In this document: one piece after another, positions 1 to 9,315 of the stretch | Numbering within the stretch: the stretch's first letter is position 1 | Layout: each line of letters begins with the position of its first letter | Source: Oceanospirillaceae bacterium | GTDB lineage: Bacteria > Pseudomonadota > Gammaproteobacteria > Pseudomonadales > Balneatricaceae | NCBI GenBank assembly: GCA_024640955.1 | Contig: JAHEDZ010000008.1 | Span: 1-64,000, forward strand | Direction of reading: 5' to 3' | Length of the DNA stretch: 64,000 bases | Program-made: the position numbers and the translations under genes | The notes under the pieces: model-generated | What the model was told of the DNA's origin: nothing | The model's database searches: none | Seen by the model: the letters and a program-made list of their open reading frames with translations, nothing else

Positions 1-4
1 TGTT

Positions 5-106
5 TGCCTTCCCTACGGCATCACCTCATCGTGCATCCCTGCACTCGGCGATGTAAAACCCTCCGGGTTTTAATCCATGGCCATCATTGCCGATTGCTCC
101 GCAATC
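5..106. repeat. Cluster of small palindromes, non-coding
   Basis: The first 264 bases hold no gene I can support. They contain closely spaced short hairpins: TGCC/GGCA (5-8 and 17-20), GTGCA-TCCC-TGCAC (31-44), AAAACCC-TCC-GGGTTTT (55-71) and GATTGC-TCC-GCAATC (92-106). The last three are perfect inverted repeats with TCC or TCCC loops. This looks like a dispersed intergenic palindromic element rather than a single terminator, although the 55-71 hairpin with its A/T-rich arms could terminate transcription in either direction. Identity as a known repeat family is not established. Confidence 0.45.
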
Positions 107-264
107 CCTCATCCCCGCATTTCTTCCCTTCTGCAGTCTTGTGCCGGCTGGGTTAACCGCCTGCCCTACGTTCGGTATGAGGTTACTCGAGTCCAATTGA
201 TAACGACATTAGATAGGCATCGTGCGCGCCAAGTACGCCTCGGGGAATTCCTAGCTCAAAAAGT

Positions 265-1206
265 CTATTCGCACGCACTCTCATACTCTGTAGGTGGGGT
301 GAAGAGTATGTAGTCAGCTACAGGTTCATCTGTGTAGCTTTGAGGGTAGTAAGATTTCGGATCAGAGTCCTCGGACGCCGCAACCATTAGAAGTGTTTTG
401 CTGTTCAGCGCTTTAGTCCAGTAGGGGATTCCGATGTCGTAACGTGTATGGACAGTCCCTGCTAACAATAGGTTCACACCCTCTGGGTCCGTATTGGCCA
501 GCATTGCATCCCGCATGCTGATATCCCGTGCGTACTGCACGCGCAGCATATTCCCCAACTGCGATTTTGGCATTTGACCGCAGTGGCTTTCGTACAATAA
601 ATCGAGCATATATTCGGTGTACTCCGGGTGGGCTGGTACTTCAAGACTCTCGTCTCTATAGGCGGCCATTTTGGAGTCTCGTGTTATATCTGCACCTACG
701 ACCCGTGAGGCCTGTTCGAGTCCTGTTCTAACCGGGGCCTCATACCACTCCCACGGCCAGCCTCTGTGCCACTCAAGTTGCTCTGGTGTCGCAGAGTTCG
801 GATCTTTTTGGGTAGCGTCTAGTAACGATTGTTGGTCGCTGTTCGCCATCTCCAACGCCAAGGTTCCCATGCGGTTCTGCTGGGCTAGTTGGTTGATAAG
901 CAGTGCTTGGATATTGTGGTGGTCGATATTCTCATGCGTCTCACCAAGCAGTAGCCAAGTTCCAGTTTCAAACTGCGTTAGAAAGTTTGCACTATCGACG
1001 AAGGACTCAGCCCGTAGATCCCATATTTGGCCCGATAGGGCGGCGTCTGGAGAGCGGAAGTGTTTAAGAGTATCTGCTGAGCTAACGTTTGTACAAAGGG
1101 ATACCGTAAGACTAGTGGCCTTTATTACTGACAGAATTAATGTAGTCGCGCTGGATGATGGTTTCCAGGGCATTAGCGGCTGCAACCAGCTCCTCAAAGG
1201 CTTCAC
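265..1206 (-). CDS. ChaN-like haem-binding uptake (Tiki superfamily) protein
   Basis: The 313-residue product resembles the ChaN/DUF399 family of periplasmic or surface haem-binding proteins. The family signature LLLGETHENIDHH lies near residues 86-98, followed by LALEMANSDQQ and a GTVHTRYDIGIPYW segment, as in ChaN proteins. The start is uncertain. The longest frame begins with GTG at 1206, and ATG at 1170 is the only later standard start before the conserved part; it would give a weak hydrophobic leader ending near NVSSA. Either start lies inside the upstream gene on the same strand, so translation is probably coupled. No clear lipobox is visible. Function in haem or iron uptake is inferred from the family only. 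Confidence 0.7.
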   Translation of the reverse strand: MKPLRSWLQPLMPWKPSSSATTLILSVIKATSLTVSLCTNVSSADTLKHFRSPDAALSGQIWDLRAESFVDSANFLTQFETGTWLLLGETHENIDHHNIQALLINQLAQQNRMGTLALEMANSDQQSLLDATQKDPNSATPEQLEWHRGWPWEWYEAPVRTGLEQASRVVGADITRDSKMAAYRDESLEVPAHPEYTEYMLDLLYESHCGQMPKSQLGNMLRVQYARDISMRDAMLANTDPEGVNLLLAGTVHTRYDIGIPYWTKALNSKTLLMVAASEDSDPKSYYPQSYTDEPVADYILFTPPTEYESACE

Positions 1207-1441
1207 GTTTCTGCTTCAACTCTGTAATGCGTTCGGGTTTAGGCGCTTCGTTGCCCGCTTCCTCACCGAAGGCGATCAACGCTTCGACGTAGTCTGCACG
1301 GGCATGAGCAACAGCCGTAACGATTGGCCGGAAGCGCTCTATAGTTATTGTATTGATACGTGGCTGAAGGATCTCGTGGTTTACATCGCTACGTAATTTA
1401 TCCAATGCAAGCAAAAAGCGGTTTTGCGGTGCTTTCATCAT
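1112..1441 (-). CDS. Small protein of unknown function
   Basis: A 109-residue, probably cytosolic and largely helical protein that I do not recognise. It starts with ATG at 1441 behind a strong ribosome-binding site (GGAGGTGA six to seven bases upstream), which argues that it is real. It has no signal peptide, membrane segment or cysteine. Its 3' end overlaps the beginning of the ChaN-like gene out of frame by 59 to 95 bases, depending on the start of that gene, so the two are likely co-transcribed. It is divergent from parC. Confidence 0.65.
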   Translation of the reverse strand: MMKAPQNRFLLALDKLRSDVNHEILQPRINTITIERFRPIVTAVAHARADYVEALIAFGEEAGNEAPKPERITELKQKREAFEELVAAANALETIIQRDYINSVSNKGH

Positions 1442-1586
1442 AAGTCACCTCCATTGCCTGGATATCTATTTACACTATAGCCCATCCCCAGAATTTAACT
1501 CAGGCTTGGCGGTGCAACAGATGCCTCAAGCTGGCATACTTCAGCTATCAATCGCTCTTTGAATACGTGTATAAGGATGTGACTCT

Positions 1587-3827
1587 GTGGAGACTTTGAT
1601 CGACGAAGGTACCGAAAAGCTCCCTCTCAGGGACTTTACTGAGAAGGCGTACCTCGACTACTCAATGTACGTAATACTTGACCGGGCGCTGCCACACATT
1701 GGTGATGGCATGAAGCCGGTGCAGCGTCGTATTGTCTACGCCATGTCTGAGCTTGGACTCAAGGCCTCGGCCAAATATAAGAAGTCTGCTCGCACAGTCG
1801 GCGATGTGCTGGGTAAGTTCCACCCCCATGGCGACTCCGCATGCTATGAGGCGATGGTGCTTATGGCGCAGTCCTTTAGCTATCGATATCCATTGATTGA
1901 TGGGCAGGGTAACTGGGGCTCACCGGATGATCCCAAATCCTTCGCGGCTATGCGTTACACCGAGTCACGCCTGTCGAAGTATGCTGAAGTTCTGCTCAAA
2001 GAAGTTGGGCAGGGTACAGTAAATTGGACCCCTAACTTCGATGGGACCTTGGATGAGCCGGAGGTTCTGCCTGCACGCCTGCCTAATGTTCTGCTCAATG
2101 GCTCAACCGGCATCGCTGTGGGCATGGCAACCGATATCCTGCCACACAATTTGCGCGAAGTTGCGAGTGCCTGTGTGCATCTGCTGGATAATCCCAAAGC
2201 TGAGCTCAATGATCTTTATGATTTCGTGGCCGGACCTGATTTTCCGACCGAAGCGGAGATCATTACCCCGGCTGCAGATCTACGTAAGATATACGAGACA
2301 GGTCGCGGATCGGTTAAGGCTCGGGCTATCTACACCAAAGAGGATGGCGAGGTCGTCATCACGGCTCTTCCCTATCAGGTGTCAGGTGCCAAGGTTCTAG
2401 AGCAGATCGCCGCTCAGATGCAGCAGAAGAAGTTGCCGATGGTCAGTGACTTGCGCGATGAGTCAGATCATGAGAATCCGACTCGCCTTGTTATTGTTCC
2501 GCGCTCCAACCGTATCGATATTGAGCAGCTGATGGCACACCTTTTCGCCACGACTGATCTTGAGCGCAGCTATCGCGTTAACCTTAATATGATCGGTATC
2601 GATGGGCGTCCTCAAGTCAAAGATCTGCGACAGATCCTCACCGAGTGGCTCACTTGGCGTACTCAGGTCGTTCGCCGGCGCCTTGAGCACCGCCTCCAAA
2701 AGGTGATTGATCGCCTGCATATTCTCGAGGGTTTGATTATCGCCTACCTCAATATTGATGAGGTGATTGCGATTATTCGTAATGAGGATGCACCGAAAAC
2801 GGTGATGATGGAGCGTTTTGGTCTTACGGCGGTGCAGGCGGATGCAATTCTCGACCTTAAACTGCGCCACCTGGCGAAGCTAGAAGAGTTCCAGATCCGT
2901 TCAGAGCAGTCGGAGCTTGATGAAGAGCGCAAAAAGCTTGAAGCGATACTCGGTTCTGACCGACTGATGCGTAAGCTGATCAAGCAGGAAATAGAAGAGA
3001 CCGCTGAAGAGTTTGGTGATGAACGTCGCTCTCCACTGGTCGAACGTGGTGAGTCCCAGGCCTTTAGCGATAAAGATCTGCTCACCTCTGACCCTGTTAC
3101 TGTTGTGTTGTCGAAACAGGGTTGGATTCGTGCAGCTAAGGGCCATGATATCGATCCTACCGCGTTGAACTACAAAGCCGGCGATGGCTATCATATTTCG
3201 CATGCTGGGCGCATGAACCAGCCGACTCTGCTGTTTGATAGCACAGGCCGAAGCTATACGCTTGAGACCCACACTCTGCCATCGGCGCGTGGCCAGGGTG
3301 AGCCCGTTACCGGCAGCTTCAGTCTGCAGAAAGGTGTGAGCCTTGAGGCGATGGTTGCCGGCAAGGACTCCGACCAAGTACTACTGTCTTCTGATGCGGG
3401 CTATGGCTTCGTTACGAAGATTGCTGATCTGACCAGTAAAACGAAAAACGGTAAAGCGGTTCTTACCTTGCCGAAGGGGGCAAATGTTGTTACTCCGGCT
3501 CGCATCGATAATGCCGAGTCGGGCCTCATTGCAGCGGTAACTACTGAAGGACGTATGTTGGTGTTCCCTGTTAGCGAGCTGCCAGTGTTGGCGCGCGGTA
3601 AGGGGAACAAGATTATCAATATCCCGTCAGCGCGTGCGGCGACGCGCGAGGAGTTGGTAGTCGCTCTGATTGTTATCGAAGAGGGACAGACGCTGTTGGT
3701 GCACTCGGGTAAGCAGTATCTGAAGATGTCTGCGGCGGACTTAGATCACTATCGAGGTGAGCGTGGTCGACGGGGTAACAAGCTGCCTAGGGGCTACCAA
3801 CGGGTGAGTCATCTTTCCGTAGAGTAA
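1587..3827 (+). CDS. parC: DNA topoisomerase IV subunit A
   Basis: ParC, 746 residues, is the breakage-reunion subunit of topoisomerase IV, which decatenates daughter chromosomes with ParE. The N-terminal half shows the type IIA core: [12 protein letters not shown] near 46-57, [16 protein letters not shown] near 77-91 and the active-site tyrosine Y124 in [11 protein letters not shown]. The C-terminal half is the beta-pinwheel domain, short as expected for ParC rather than GyrA. The quinolone-determining positions are Ser84 and Glu88, the sensitive-type residues. The start is GTG at 1587 with AAGGA upstream. parE is not in the window. A strong terminator follows the gene. Confidence 0.95.
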   Translation: METLIDEGTEKLPLRDFTEKAYLDYSMYVILDRALPHIGDGMKPVQRRIVYAMSELGLKASAKYKKSARTVGDVLGKFHPHGDSACYEAMVLMAQSFSYRYPLIDGQGNWGSPDDPKSFAAMRYTESRLSKYAEVLLKEVGQGTVNWTPNFDGTLDEPEVLPARLPNVLLNGSTGIAVGMATDILPHNLREVASACVHLLDNPKAELNDLYDFVAGPDFPTEAEIITPAADLRKIYETGRGSVKARAIYTKEDGEVVITALPYQVSGAKVLEQIAAQMQQKKLPMVSDLRDESDHENPTRLVIVPRSNRIDIEQLMAHLFATTDLERSYRVNLNMIGIDGRPQVKDLRQILTEWLTWRTQVVRRRLEHRLQKVIDRLHILEGLIIAYLNIDEVIAIIRNEDAPKTVMMERFGLTAVQADAILDLKLRHLAKLEEFQIRSEQSELDEERKKLEAILGSDRLMRKLIKQEIEETAEEFGDERRSPLVERGESQAFSDKDLLTSDPVTVVLSKQGWIRAAKGHDIDPTALNYKAGDGYHISHAGRMNQPTLLFDSTGRSYTLETHTLPSARGQGEPVTGSFSLQKGVSLEAMVAGKDSDQVLLSSDAGYGFVTKIADLTSKTKNGKAVLTLPKGANVVTPARIDNAESGLIAAVTTEGRMLVFPVSELPVLARGKGNKIINIPSARAATREELVVALIVIEEGQTLLVHSGKQYLKMSAADLDHYRGERGRRGNKLPRGYQRVSHLSVE

Positions 3828-3844
3828 GATGACCTATTGATCTT

Positions 3845-3884
3845 AAGCCTCAATAACGATGTGTTATTGGGGCTTTTTATTTTG
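3845..3884 (+). terminator. Rho-independent terminator after parC
   Basis: AAGCCTCAATAAC (3845-3857) pairs with GTTATTGGGGCTT (3863-3875) around a five-base loop, with one G-T wobble, and runs into TTTTTATTTT. It lies 18 bases after the parC stop codon. Confidence 0.85.
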
Positions 3885-3967
3885 TGCCCGCGAAAAGATA
3901 ACAACCCACCAATCTAGTCCTCTCGTGCGGCAGGACTATGGATCTCATGAGTGGAGTGATATTGCTT

Positions 3968-4459
3968 TTAGGAGGGTTTGGCTTCGAGTTTGTCGAGGTC
4001 GATGGAGAGGCGTTGCCACTTGCCTAGGAGCTCTAGCAGCAGGAAAGCGCGTTGTTCACCATCGTAGCCTTGGAAGATCGCTTGAAGGCCCTTGAAGGGG
4101 CCGTCTGTGATGTTCACGGGGGTATCGGTGGCGAGTTCAGATTCGGCGCTCTGCCCTTTGAGCTGAGCACGGATGTTAGCGATGGCGTCAGCCGGGACAA
4201 TAGCGGGTGATTCGCCGAAGCGGACGATTTTGGCGACTCCGCGGGTTGAACGGATTGGACGCCAGTTGCTCTCTTCGGTCGATAGGTAAATGAAGAGATA
4301 GCCGGGGAAGAGCGGTTCCAGTTTTTCAGTACGTTTGCCGCGCACAATCTTTTCGACACTGATCTCGGGCAGGTAGGTGTCGAACTCTTGGCTTTCGAGC
4401 TCTTGCTGGGCCTTTTTTGCTTGACCGGGTTTGGCTTGGATTAGATACCAGTGGTACAT
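3968..4459 (-). CDS. rfaH: Transcription antitermination factor RfaH
   Basis: This 163-residue NusG paralogue is specialised for ops-containing operons. It starts MYHWYLIQAKPGQ, matching the NGN domain (residues 1 to about 100), with FPGYLFIY and RPIRSTRGVAKIVRFG. The C-terminal KOW region (about 108-163) has the reduced form typical of RfaH rather than NusG. RfaH binds RNA polymerase paused at ops sites and suppresses termination, and in enterobacteria it recruits the ribosome. The gene begins two bases after the stop codon of the upstream membrane-protein gene, so the two are probably one transcript. No good Shine-Dalgarno is visible; instead the start codon sits within an ops-like sequence. 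Confidence 0.85.
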   Translation of the reverse strand: MYHWYLIQAKPGQAKKAQQELESQEFDTYLPEISVEKIVRGKRTEKLEPLFPGYLFIYLSTEESNWRPIRSTRGVAKIVRFGESPAIVPADAIANIRAQLKGQSAESELATDTPVNITDGPFKGLQAIFQGYDGEQRAFLLLELLGKWQRLSIDLDKLEAKPS

Positions 4460-4468
4460 GCTACCGCC
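4455..4468 (-). promoter_or_regulatory. ops-like motif at the rfaH start codon
   Basis: Read on the minus strand, bases 4468 to 4456 are GGCGGTAGCATGT. The enterobacterial ops consensus that RfaH recognises is GGCGGTAG, two variable bases, then TGC. Only the last base differs. The motif includes the TAG stop of the upstream gene and the ATG of rfaH itself. Functional relevance is inference: GGCGGTAGC also occurs by chance on antisense strands elsewhere in the window. Confidence 0.4.
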
Positions 4469-6122
4469 CGGGCTGTTGGCCAGAGCTAGCTCGGTTACGC
4501 TGATTCGCGCGGTCGGCGAGCTTGGCTAGCAGGTAGCGTGCCTGCTTCTCTAGCAGGGTTTGATGGCGCCGCTCTACGCTGTTAATCAGGACTTTGTCCT
4601 CGTCTTCGCGACGCACATCCGCTTGGGTCAGCAGTGTGGATTTCAGTTCCGGTGCTTCGCTAAGTGCGGTGTGACTGATTACGGCGCTGCTTTTTGTCGA
4701 GCGAGTCAGGAACCGCGCCTCATCGAGCATATGGCCGAAGCGGTCGAGTTGCCCGCGCACCACAGCAATATGCACATTCAGTAGGGGGAGGTTCTGCTTC
4801 GATCGACTCTGGTTGTATGAGCGGTAGAGTAGGTTGAATAGCAGCGCCGAGCAGAGTGCGTTCACGCCGTGCGAATCATCGCTCTTTGGAATCTCAAAGC
4901 GGATTAGCAGATCATCACCGAGTGCCTCTACTTTACCGTAGTAGATGCGTGCTACAGAGTTTGCCAATGTGCGGTAAGTACGACGAATCTGGCTGAGTTC
5001 GTCATTGTCCAGACTGGGCGAGTGGGCGCTCGTGGTGTCGATCAGGATCAGATAACCGGCATTGTCCGGCGCAAGGATCAGATCCAGCTCCTGCTCCAGG
5101 CTGTAAAGGTCCAACTGCTCTTCGTTAAGAATCGGTAGCTTCTTCGAGCGTGGTGGCGTGTTCATAGGTACTGGAATCGAGATCTCCAGCTCCTCAGACT
5201 CGGGCTCTTCTGATTCGCTATCACTCAGCTGCTGCATCTGGGAGGGTTTGAATTTAGGCATAGACTCGGCGTTGTACTCGGGCTTTAGTAAGCCCACCAG
5301 GTCGACCTGATCATCGCGCTGATCCTGAGATACCTGAGATTTCACCACAGGCACAACTCCGGTTTCTGGGGTTTTGAGGGTCGCCGAGACATCTATCGGC
5401 TCGTCGCCTTCCTCGTACTCATCATCCTCATTGCCCTCATGAATAGCTTCACCCGTTTCTACTGAATCAAAGTTCGGCTCGATCTTATCTTGCTGGGGCA
5501 CCAAATCGTCGAATGAGAGCGGCGCATAAGGATCTTCGTCCGCCTCATAGTGTTCAGGCTTGCCGGTCTGCTCGCTCGCTTCGTCCTCGTCCTCGTCCTC
5601 GTCCTCGTCATAAGCGGCAGCAGGCGTGTAGCGGTAGACCAGAGCGGCCGCAACTAAAGCAACTAGGAGAGCGATTACGACATAGGCCAGTTGGGACCTC
5701 AGCAAGCTGAGAGTCGGTAGCGGATCGATCCATAGGGTGAGCTCGCCAAGAAATTCATCGTTGGGGCGGATCTCGCGTGTGAGTTTAAGCTCAGCTGGCT
5801 CGCCAGCAACGGCTATAGCGAGGTTTTGGGTGTCGGTCAGGCGAATTCCCCGCAGCGAGGGATCATCGACTAACTGGTTCACAATAAAGTTAAGGCTAAC
5901 GCGATCGTCAGAGATCATCAGTGGCGTGACTAGCGTCGCAACAGAGTTAGCCAAACGCTGGGCCTGGGCTTCGACTTGCTCGCTGGCTTGCGTCTTTGCT
6001 AGGAAAAACAGGGTACCTAGGGCGGCGGCCATCAGAATGCAGAGTGACAGAGCTGCAGCGATAATGGGTCGGGTGCGTGATCCCGCACTCAGATGATCAT
6101 TTATGGCCTGTGGGGAAAACAT
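4461..6122 (-). CDS. AhpA/YtjB-like membrane protein with cyclase-like C-terminal domain
   Basis: The 553-residue protein has a membrane segment at about 19-41, a periplasmic domain of about 95 residues, a second membrane segment at about 138-162, a very acidic linker (a DEDE run near 172-181 and many further Glu/Asp residues to about 310) and a folded cytoplasmic domain from about 345. The N-terminal part resembles the AhpA/YtjB (SMP) family. As I recall, the Pseudomonas homologue also lies near parC and serB. The C-terminal part, with LILIDTTSA, ALGDDLLIRFEI and LLNVHIAVVRGQ, resembles class III nucleotidyl cyclase folds but lacks an obvious catalytic set. Function is unknown; a sensory role is a guess. 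It is co-oriented with rfaH, two bases apart. Confidence 0.65.
   Translation of the reverse strand: MFSPQAINDHLSAGSRTRPIIAAALSLCILMAAALGTLFFLAKTQASEQVEAQAQRLANSVATLVTPLMISDDRVSLNFIVNQLVDDPSLRGIRLTDTQNLAIAVAGEPAELKLTREIRPNDEFLGELTLWIDPLPTLSLLRSQLAYVVIALLVALVAAALVYRYTPAAAYDEDEDEDEDEASEQTGKPEHYEADEDPYAPLSFDDLVPQQDKIEPNFDSVETGEAIHEGNEDDEYEEGDEPIDVSATLKTPETGVVPVVKSQVSQDQRDDQVDLVGLLKPEYNAESMPKFKPSQMQQLSDSESEEPESEELEISIPVPMNTPPRSKKLPILNEEQLDLYSLEQELDLILAPDNAGYLILIDTTSAHSPSLDNDELSQIRRTYRTLANSVARIYYGKVEALGDDLLIRFEIPKSDDSHGVNALCSALLFNLLYRSYNQSRSKQNLPLLNVHIAVVRGQLDRFGHMLDEARFLTRSTKSSAVISHTALSEAPELKSTLLTQADVRREDEDKVLINSVERRHQTLLEKQARYLLAKLADRANQRNRASSGQQPGR
5579..5609. repeat. Hexanucleotide tandem repeat inside a coding region
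   Basis: About five in-frame copies of the six-base unit TCGTCC (forward strand) encode the Glu-Asp run of the acidic linker in the AhpA-like protein. Changes in copy number would keep the frame and only alter linker length. Confidence 0.8.
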
Positions 6123-6210
6123 CCTGTTGATCTAGCTCTAAACAGCGATAAAGTAGACGCAATGATACCAGCGCCGTGCCCGGCAGGCGAACTCTTTGCC
6201 GCTTTACAGT

Positions 6211-9200
6211 TCACTGCTTGTCTACTGCACTGAACTGCGTCTTCTGCTCGTCCAGGCGACGACTTATCTGCTGCGGCGATCGGGTGTGGCGTGCCATCAG
6301 GTTGTAAGTGAGCGGCGTCACTATCAGCGTCAGGAAGGTTGCAACAGCGATCCCTGAAAAGACCACTATGCCAATCGACTGGCGGCTCTCGGCACCGGCA
6401 CCACTTGCGAGTATGAGCGGCAAGGCACCGAGAATCGTCGTCAACGCTGTCATCAGTATTGGACGCAGTCGGCGCTCAGAGGCTTGAATAATAGCCTGCT
6501 CAAACTCCAACCCCCGGTCGCGCAACTGATTGGCGAACTCAACAATTAAGATACCGTTCTTCGATACCAAACCGATCAGCATGATTAGGGCCAACTGGCT
6601 GTAGATGTTCAAGCTGTCGCCCGTGTAGAGGATAGCTAGTAGTCCTCCGGCCAAGCCCAAGGGCACGGTCAGCATAACGATCAACGGATTGATGAAGCTC
6701 TCGAACTGAGCGGCGAGTACCAGGTAGACAACGACCAGTGCAAAAATGAAAACGAGCTCGATGGAAGCGCTATCGCGTTTGTAGTCGAGCGATTCCCCCT
6801 GATAGTCGATGACCGCCTCGGCCGGCAGTAGCTCAGCGGCCAATGTGTCGAGGTAATCGATCGCTTCGCCCAGCGTATAGCCCTCTGCTAAGCCACCACT
6901 TATCGTGATGGTACGGGTTCGGTTGTAGTGGGGCAGGCGTGCAGCCTCGCCCACAGTACGAAAGCTCACCAGGTTGGCCAGCGGTACCAGTTCTCCTGTC
7001 GTGCTCGAGCGAATCAGCAGGCGCGACAGATCATCGGGATTAGTCAGTTGGTTCTCGAGCCCTTTTATCCAGACATCATACTGGCGCCCACGCTCCATAA
7101 ATTGGCTAACGGCCTGGCCGGCTAACATCAACTCCAGCGTATCTCCCAGTGTCTGTGCCGATACACCCAAAGCTGCCGCTTTTTCCCGATCAAAATCGGC
7201 TTTGATCTGCGGTTGATTGCGCTCGAAATCGATCTCTAGATCCCGTAGCCCCTCATTCTCTTCAGCTCTGTCCATAATCAGAGCTGCCCACTTCTCCAGC
7301 TGGGAGTAGTCGGCGCCGCCAACAACAAACTCTACTGGCGTGCGAGATCCTGCTCGAATAGCTGAGCGCAGGATTGGGATAACAGTGACGTCAGGAATGT
7401 TGGTGAACAGGCGACGCATGCCGCCTACCAGTTCACTGGCATGTGTCTCGCGCTGATCCCAAGGTTTGAGACCAAGAATCATGAAACCAGAGTTGTCCCC
7501 ACTGGTACCCCAGCCGGGTGAACGCAGCAGTGTCGTCTCAACACCGTTCTTCTCAAGCCAAGGTGCGAGTTTACCCTCGACTTCAAGCATCGACTTCTGC
7601 ATCGCCTGAGCGCTGGCACCCTCCTGACCGCGCACCAGTACAAAAATCGAGCCGCGGTCTTCTGTCGGCATCAATGTCTTCGGTATCTGCTGCCAGGCTT
7701 GCCAGATGCCCCAGAAGCAGGCACCGATCAGCAGGATTGCCAACCAGCGGTGATGCAGTGCATGCCCGAGCAGCCAACCATAAGCACGCTCCACAGGGTG
7801 AAGTAGACGCGAGACGCCGCCCTCCGGGTTGGTAGAGTTGTGTTGTTTCAATAATTTAGAGCAGAGCGCCGGCGCGAGTGTCAGGGCGACTAGGCTCGAG
7901 AAGATCACAGCCGCGGTAAGTGTGATCGCATATTCGCGGAAGAACTGTCCGACTGTTCCTGGCAAAAAAACGATCGGTACAAAGGTCGCGACAAGAACCA
8001 ATGTCGTTGCGATGACAGCGAAGCCGACTTCCCGAGTACCATCCCAGGCGGCCAGAAGCGGCGGCTTGCCCTGGTCCAGATGGTGATGGATGTTTTCAAC
8101 GACGACGATGGTGTCATCCACAACAAGACCGATCGCCAAAACCATCGCCAAGAGCGTGAGCAGATTGATAGAGAAATCGAAACCAAGAACCACAAGGCAA
8201 GCGGCGATGAGGGATATAGGGACGGTTACTGCGGGAATTAATGTGGCTCGGAAATCGCCGAGGAATATCAGGATGACCAGTATGACTAGGCCAGCAGCAA
8301 TCGCGAGTGTCGTGTAGACCTCAGAGATAGCGCTTTTAATAAATGTGGAGACATCATAGGAGGTGCGCAACTCCGTGCCTTCAGGCAGGAAGGGGCGCAA
8401 CGCCTCAATTTCGACTTTAACACCGTCAATTACCGTCAGAGGATTCGCGTTTGATATCGGTTCGATACCCAATGCGATTACCTCCTCGCCATCAGCCCTG
8501 AACATCTCATCGGTATTCAGCGCACCGGTGCTGATCTGGGCGATATCGCCGAGGCGCACCAATGGCCCCGGAGCCTGGCGGATCACCAATGAGCGGAACT
8601 CGGCAACGCTGTTGTAGCCGCGTGGAATTTGGATCTGTAAAGTGCGTTGTGGCCCGGTGAGTTCACCGCCGCGCAGTTCGAGGTTTTCGCGCTTGATTGC
8701 ACTAGCGACCTCTTGAGGAGTTATTCCCAGAGCGTTGAGTCGATCGATGTCGAGACCGACACGCAATACATAGTCGCGGGCGCCAAGAATCTGCACGGCA
8801 CTCACGCCGTCAACGCGCTCTAATCGTTCTTTCAGTGTCCGCTGGGCATAGTCGGTCAGCTGTACTCCATCCATACGGTCGGAGCTAGCGATGATGTATA
8901 GGATCAAATCCCCACGGGCACCGCTTTTCGAAACAGTTGGCGCTGATACCTCATCGGGGAGTGCGCGTGCTGCACGCGCTACAGCTTCGCGAACATCGTT
9001 GGCAGCATCATCAAGGCTACGTGAGGTTTCAAAGGTGATCGATATGCGCGAGGTGTTGCGGGCGCTGGTCGATTCGATGAAGCGCACACCCTGAATACCG
9101 GAGAGACGCTCTTCGATAGGTGTGGTGACGCGTAACTCGACCACTTCGGGTGATGCGCCGATGTAGCTGGTAGATATGTTGACCTGCGGACGAGAGATGT

Positions 9201-9315
9201 CCGGATATTCGCGTAACGGCAGATTCATCCAGGCTAGCAGGCCAAAAATAACCAGTAGAAGGCTGATCACAACCGCGAAAACTGGGCGGCGGACCGAAAG
9301 TTCACTAAGAATCAT
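6211..9315 (-). CDS. RND multidrug efflux pump, inner-membrane permease
   Basis: At 1034 residues it has the normal length for a hydrophobe/amphiphile efflux (HAE1) RND permease. It starts MILSELSVRRPVFA with TM1 at once. The proton-relay pair Asp-Asp is in GLVVDDTIVVVENI (TM4), and the second repeat shows the related GLVSKNGILIVEF. Two large periplasmic loops are present. It acts in the inner membrane, coupling proton influx to export of drugs, solvents or other amphiphiles; the substrate cannot be read from sequence. The start overlaps the stop of the upstream adaptor gene by four bases, so they are translationally coupled. No outer-membrane channel gene is adjacent, so a TolC-like protein encoded elsewhere must complete the pump. 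Confidence 0.92.
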   Translation of the reverse strand: MILSELSVRRPVFAVVISLLLVIFGLLAWMNLPLREYPDISRPQVNISTSYIGASPEVVELRVTTPIEERLSGIQGVRFIESTSARNTSRISITFETSRSLDDAANDVREAVARAARALPDEVSAPTVSKSGARGDLILYIIASSDRMDGVQLTDYAQRTLKERLERVDGVSAVQILGARDYVLRVGLDIDRLNALGITPQEVASAIKRENLELRGGELTGPQRTLQIQIPRGYNSVAEFRSLVIRQAPGPLVRLGDIAQISTGALNTDEMFRADGEEVIALGIEPISNANPLTVIDGVKVEIEALRPFLPEGTELRTSYDVSTFIKSAISEVYTTLAIAAGLVILVILIFLGDFRATLIPAVTVPISLIAACLVVLGFDFSINLLTLLAMVLAIGLVVDDTIVVVENIHHHLDQGKPPLLAAWDGTREVGFAVIATTLVLVATFVPIVFLPGTVGQFFREYAITLTAAVIFSSLVALTLAPALCSKLLKQHNSTNPEGGVSRLLHPVERAYGWLLGHALHHRWLAILLIGACFWGIWQAWQQIPKTLMPTEDRGSIFVLVRGQEGASAQAMQKSMLEVEGKLAPWLEKNGVETTLLRSPGWGTSGDNSGFMILGLKPWDQRETHASELVGGMRRLFTNIPDVTVIPILRSAIRAGSRTPVEFVVGGADYSQLEKWAALIMDRAEENEGLRDLEIDFERNQPQIKADFDREKAAALGVSAQTLGDTLELMLAGQAVSQFMERGRQYDVWIKGLENQLTNPDDLSRLLIRSSTTGELVPLANLVSFRTVGEAARLPHYNRTRTITISGGLAEGYTLGEAIDYLDTLAAELLPAEAVIDYQGESLDYKRDSASIELVFIFALVVVYLVLAAQFESFINPLIVMLTVPLGLAGGLLAILYTGDSLNIYSQLALIMLIGLVSKNGILIVEFANQLRDRGLEFEQAIIQASERRLRPILMTALTTILGALPLILASGAGAESRQSIGIVVFSGIAVATFLTLIVTPLTYNLMARHTRSPQQISRRLDEQKTQFSAVDKQ

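Noticed and set aside
77-313. Open frame of 78 codons at the left edge, plus strand
   Set aside because: It crosses several palindromes and runs into the antisense of the ChaN-like gene, has no ribosome-binding site and no recognisable protein features.
671-1396. 241-codon plus-strand frame opposite the ChaN-like gene and its neighbour
   Set aside because: Composition is that of an antisense shadow (rich in Ser, Cys, Arg), and both genes on the other strand have better support.
5579-5609. Tandem repeat as a possible frameshift switch
   Set aside because: The unit is six bases long, so slippage cannot change the reading frame.
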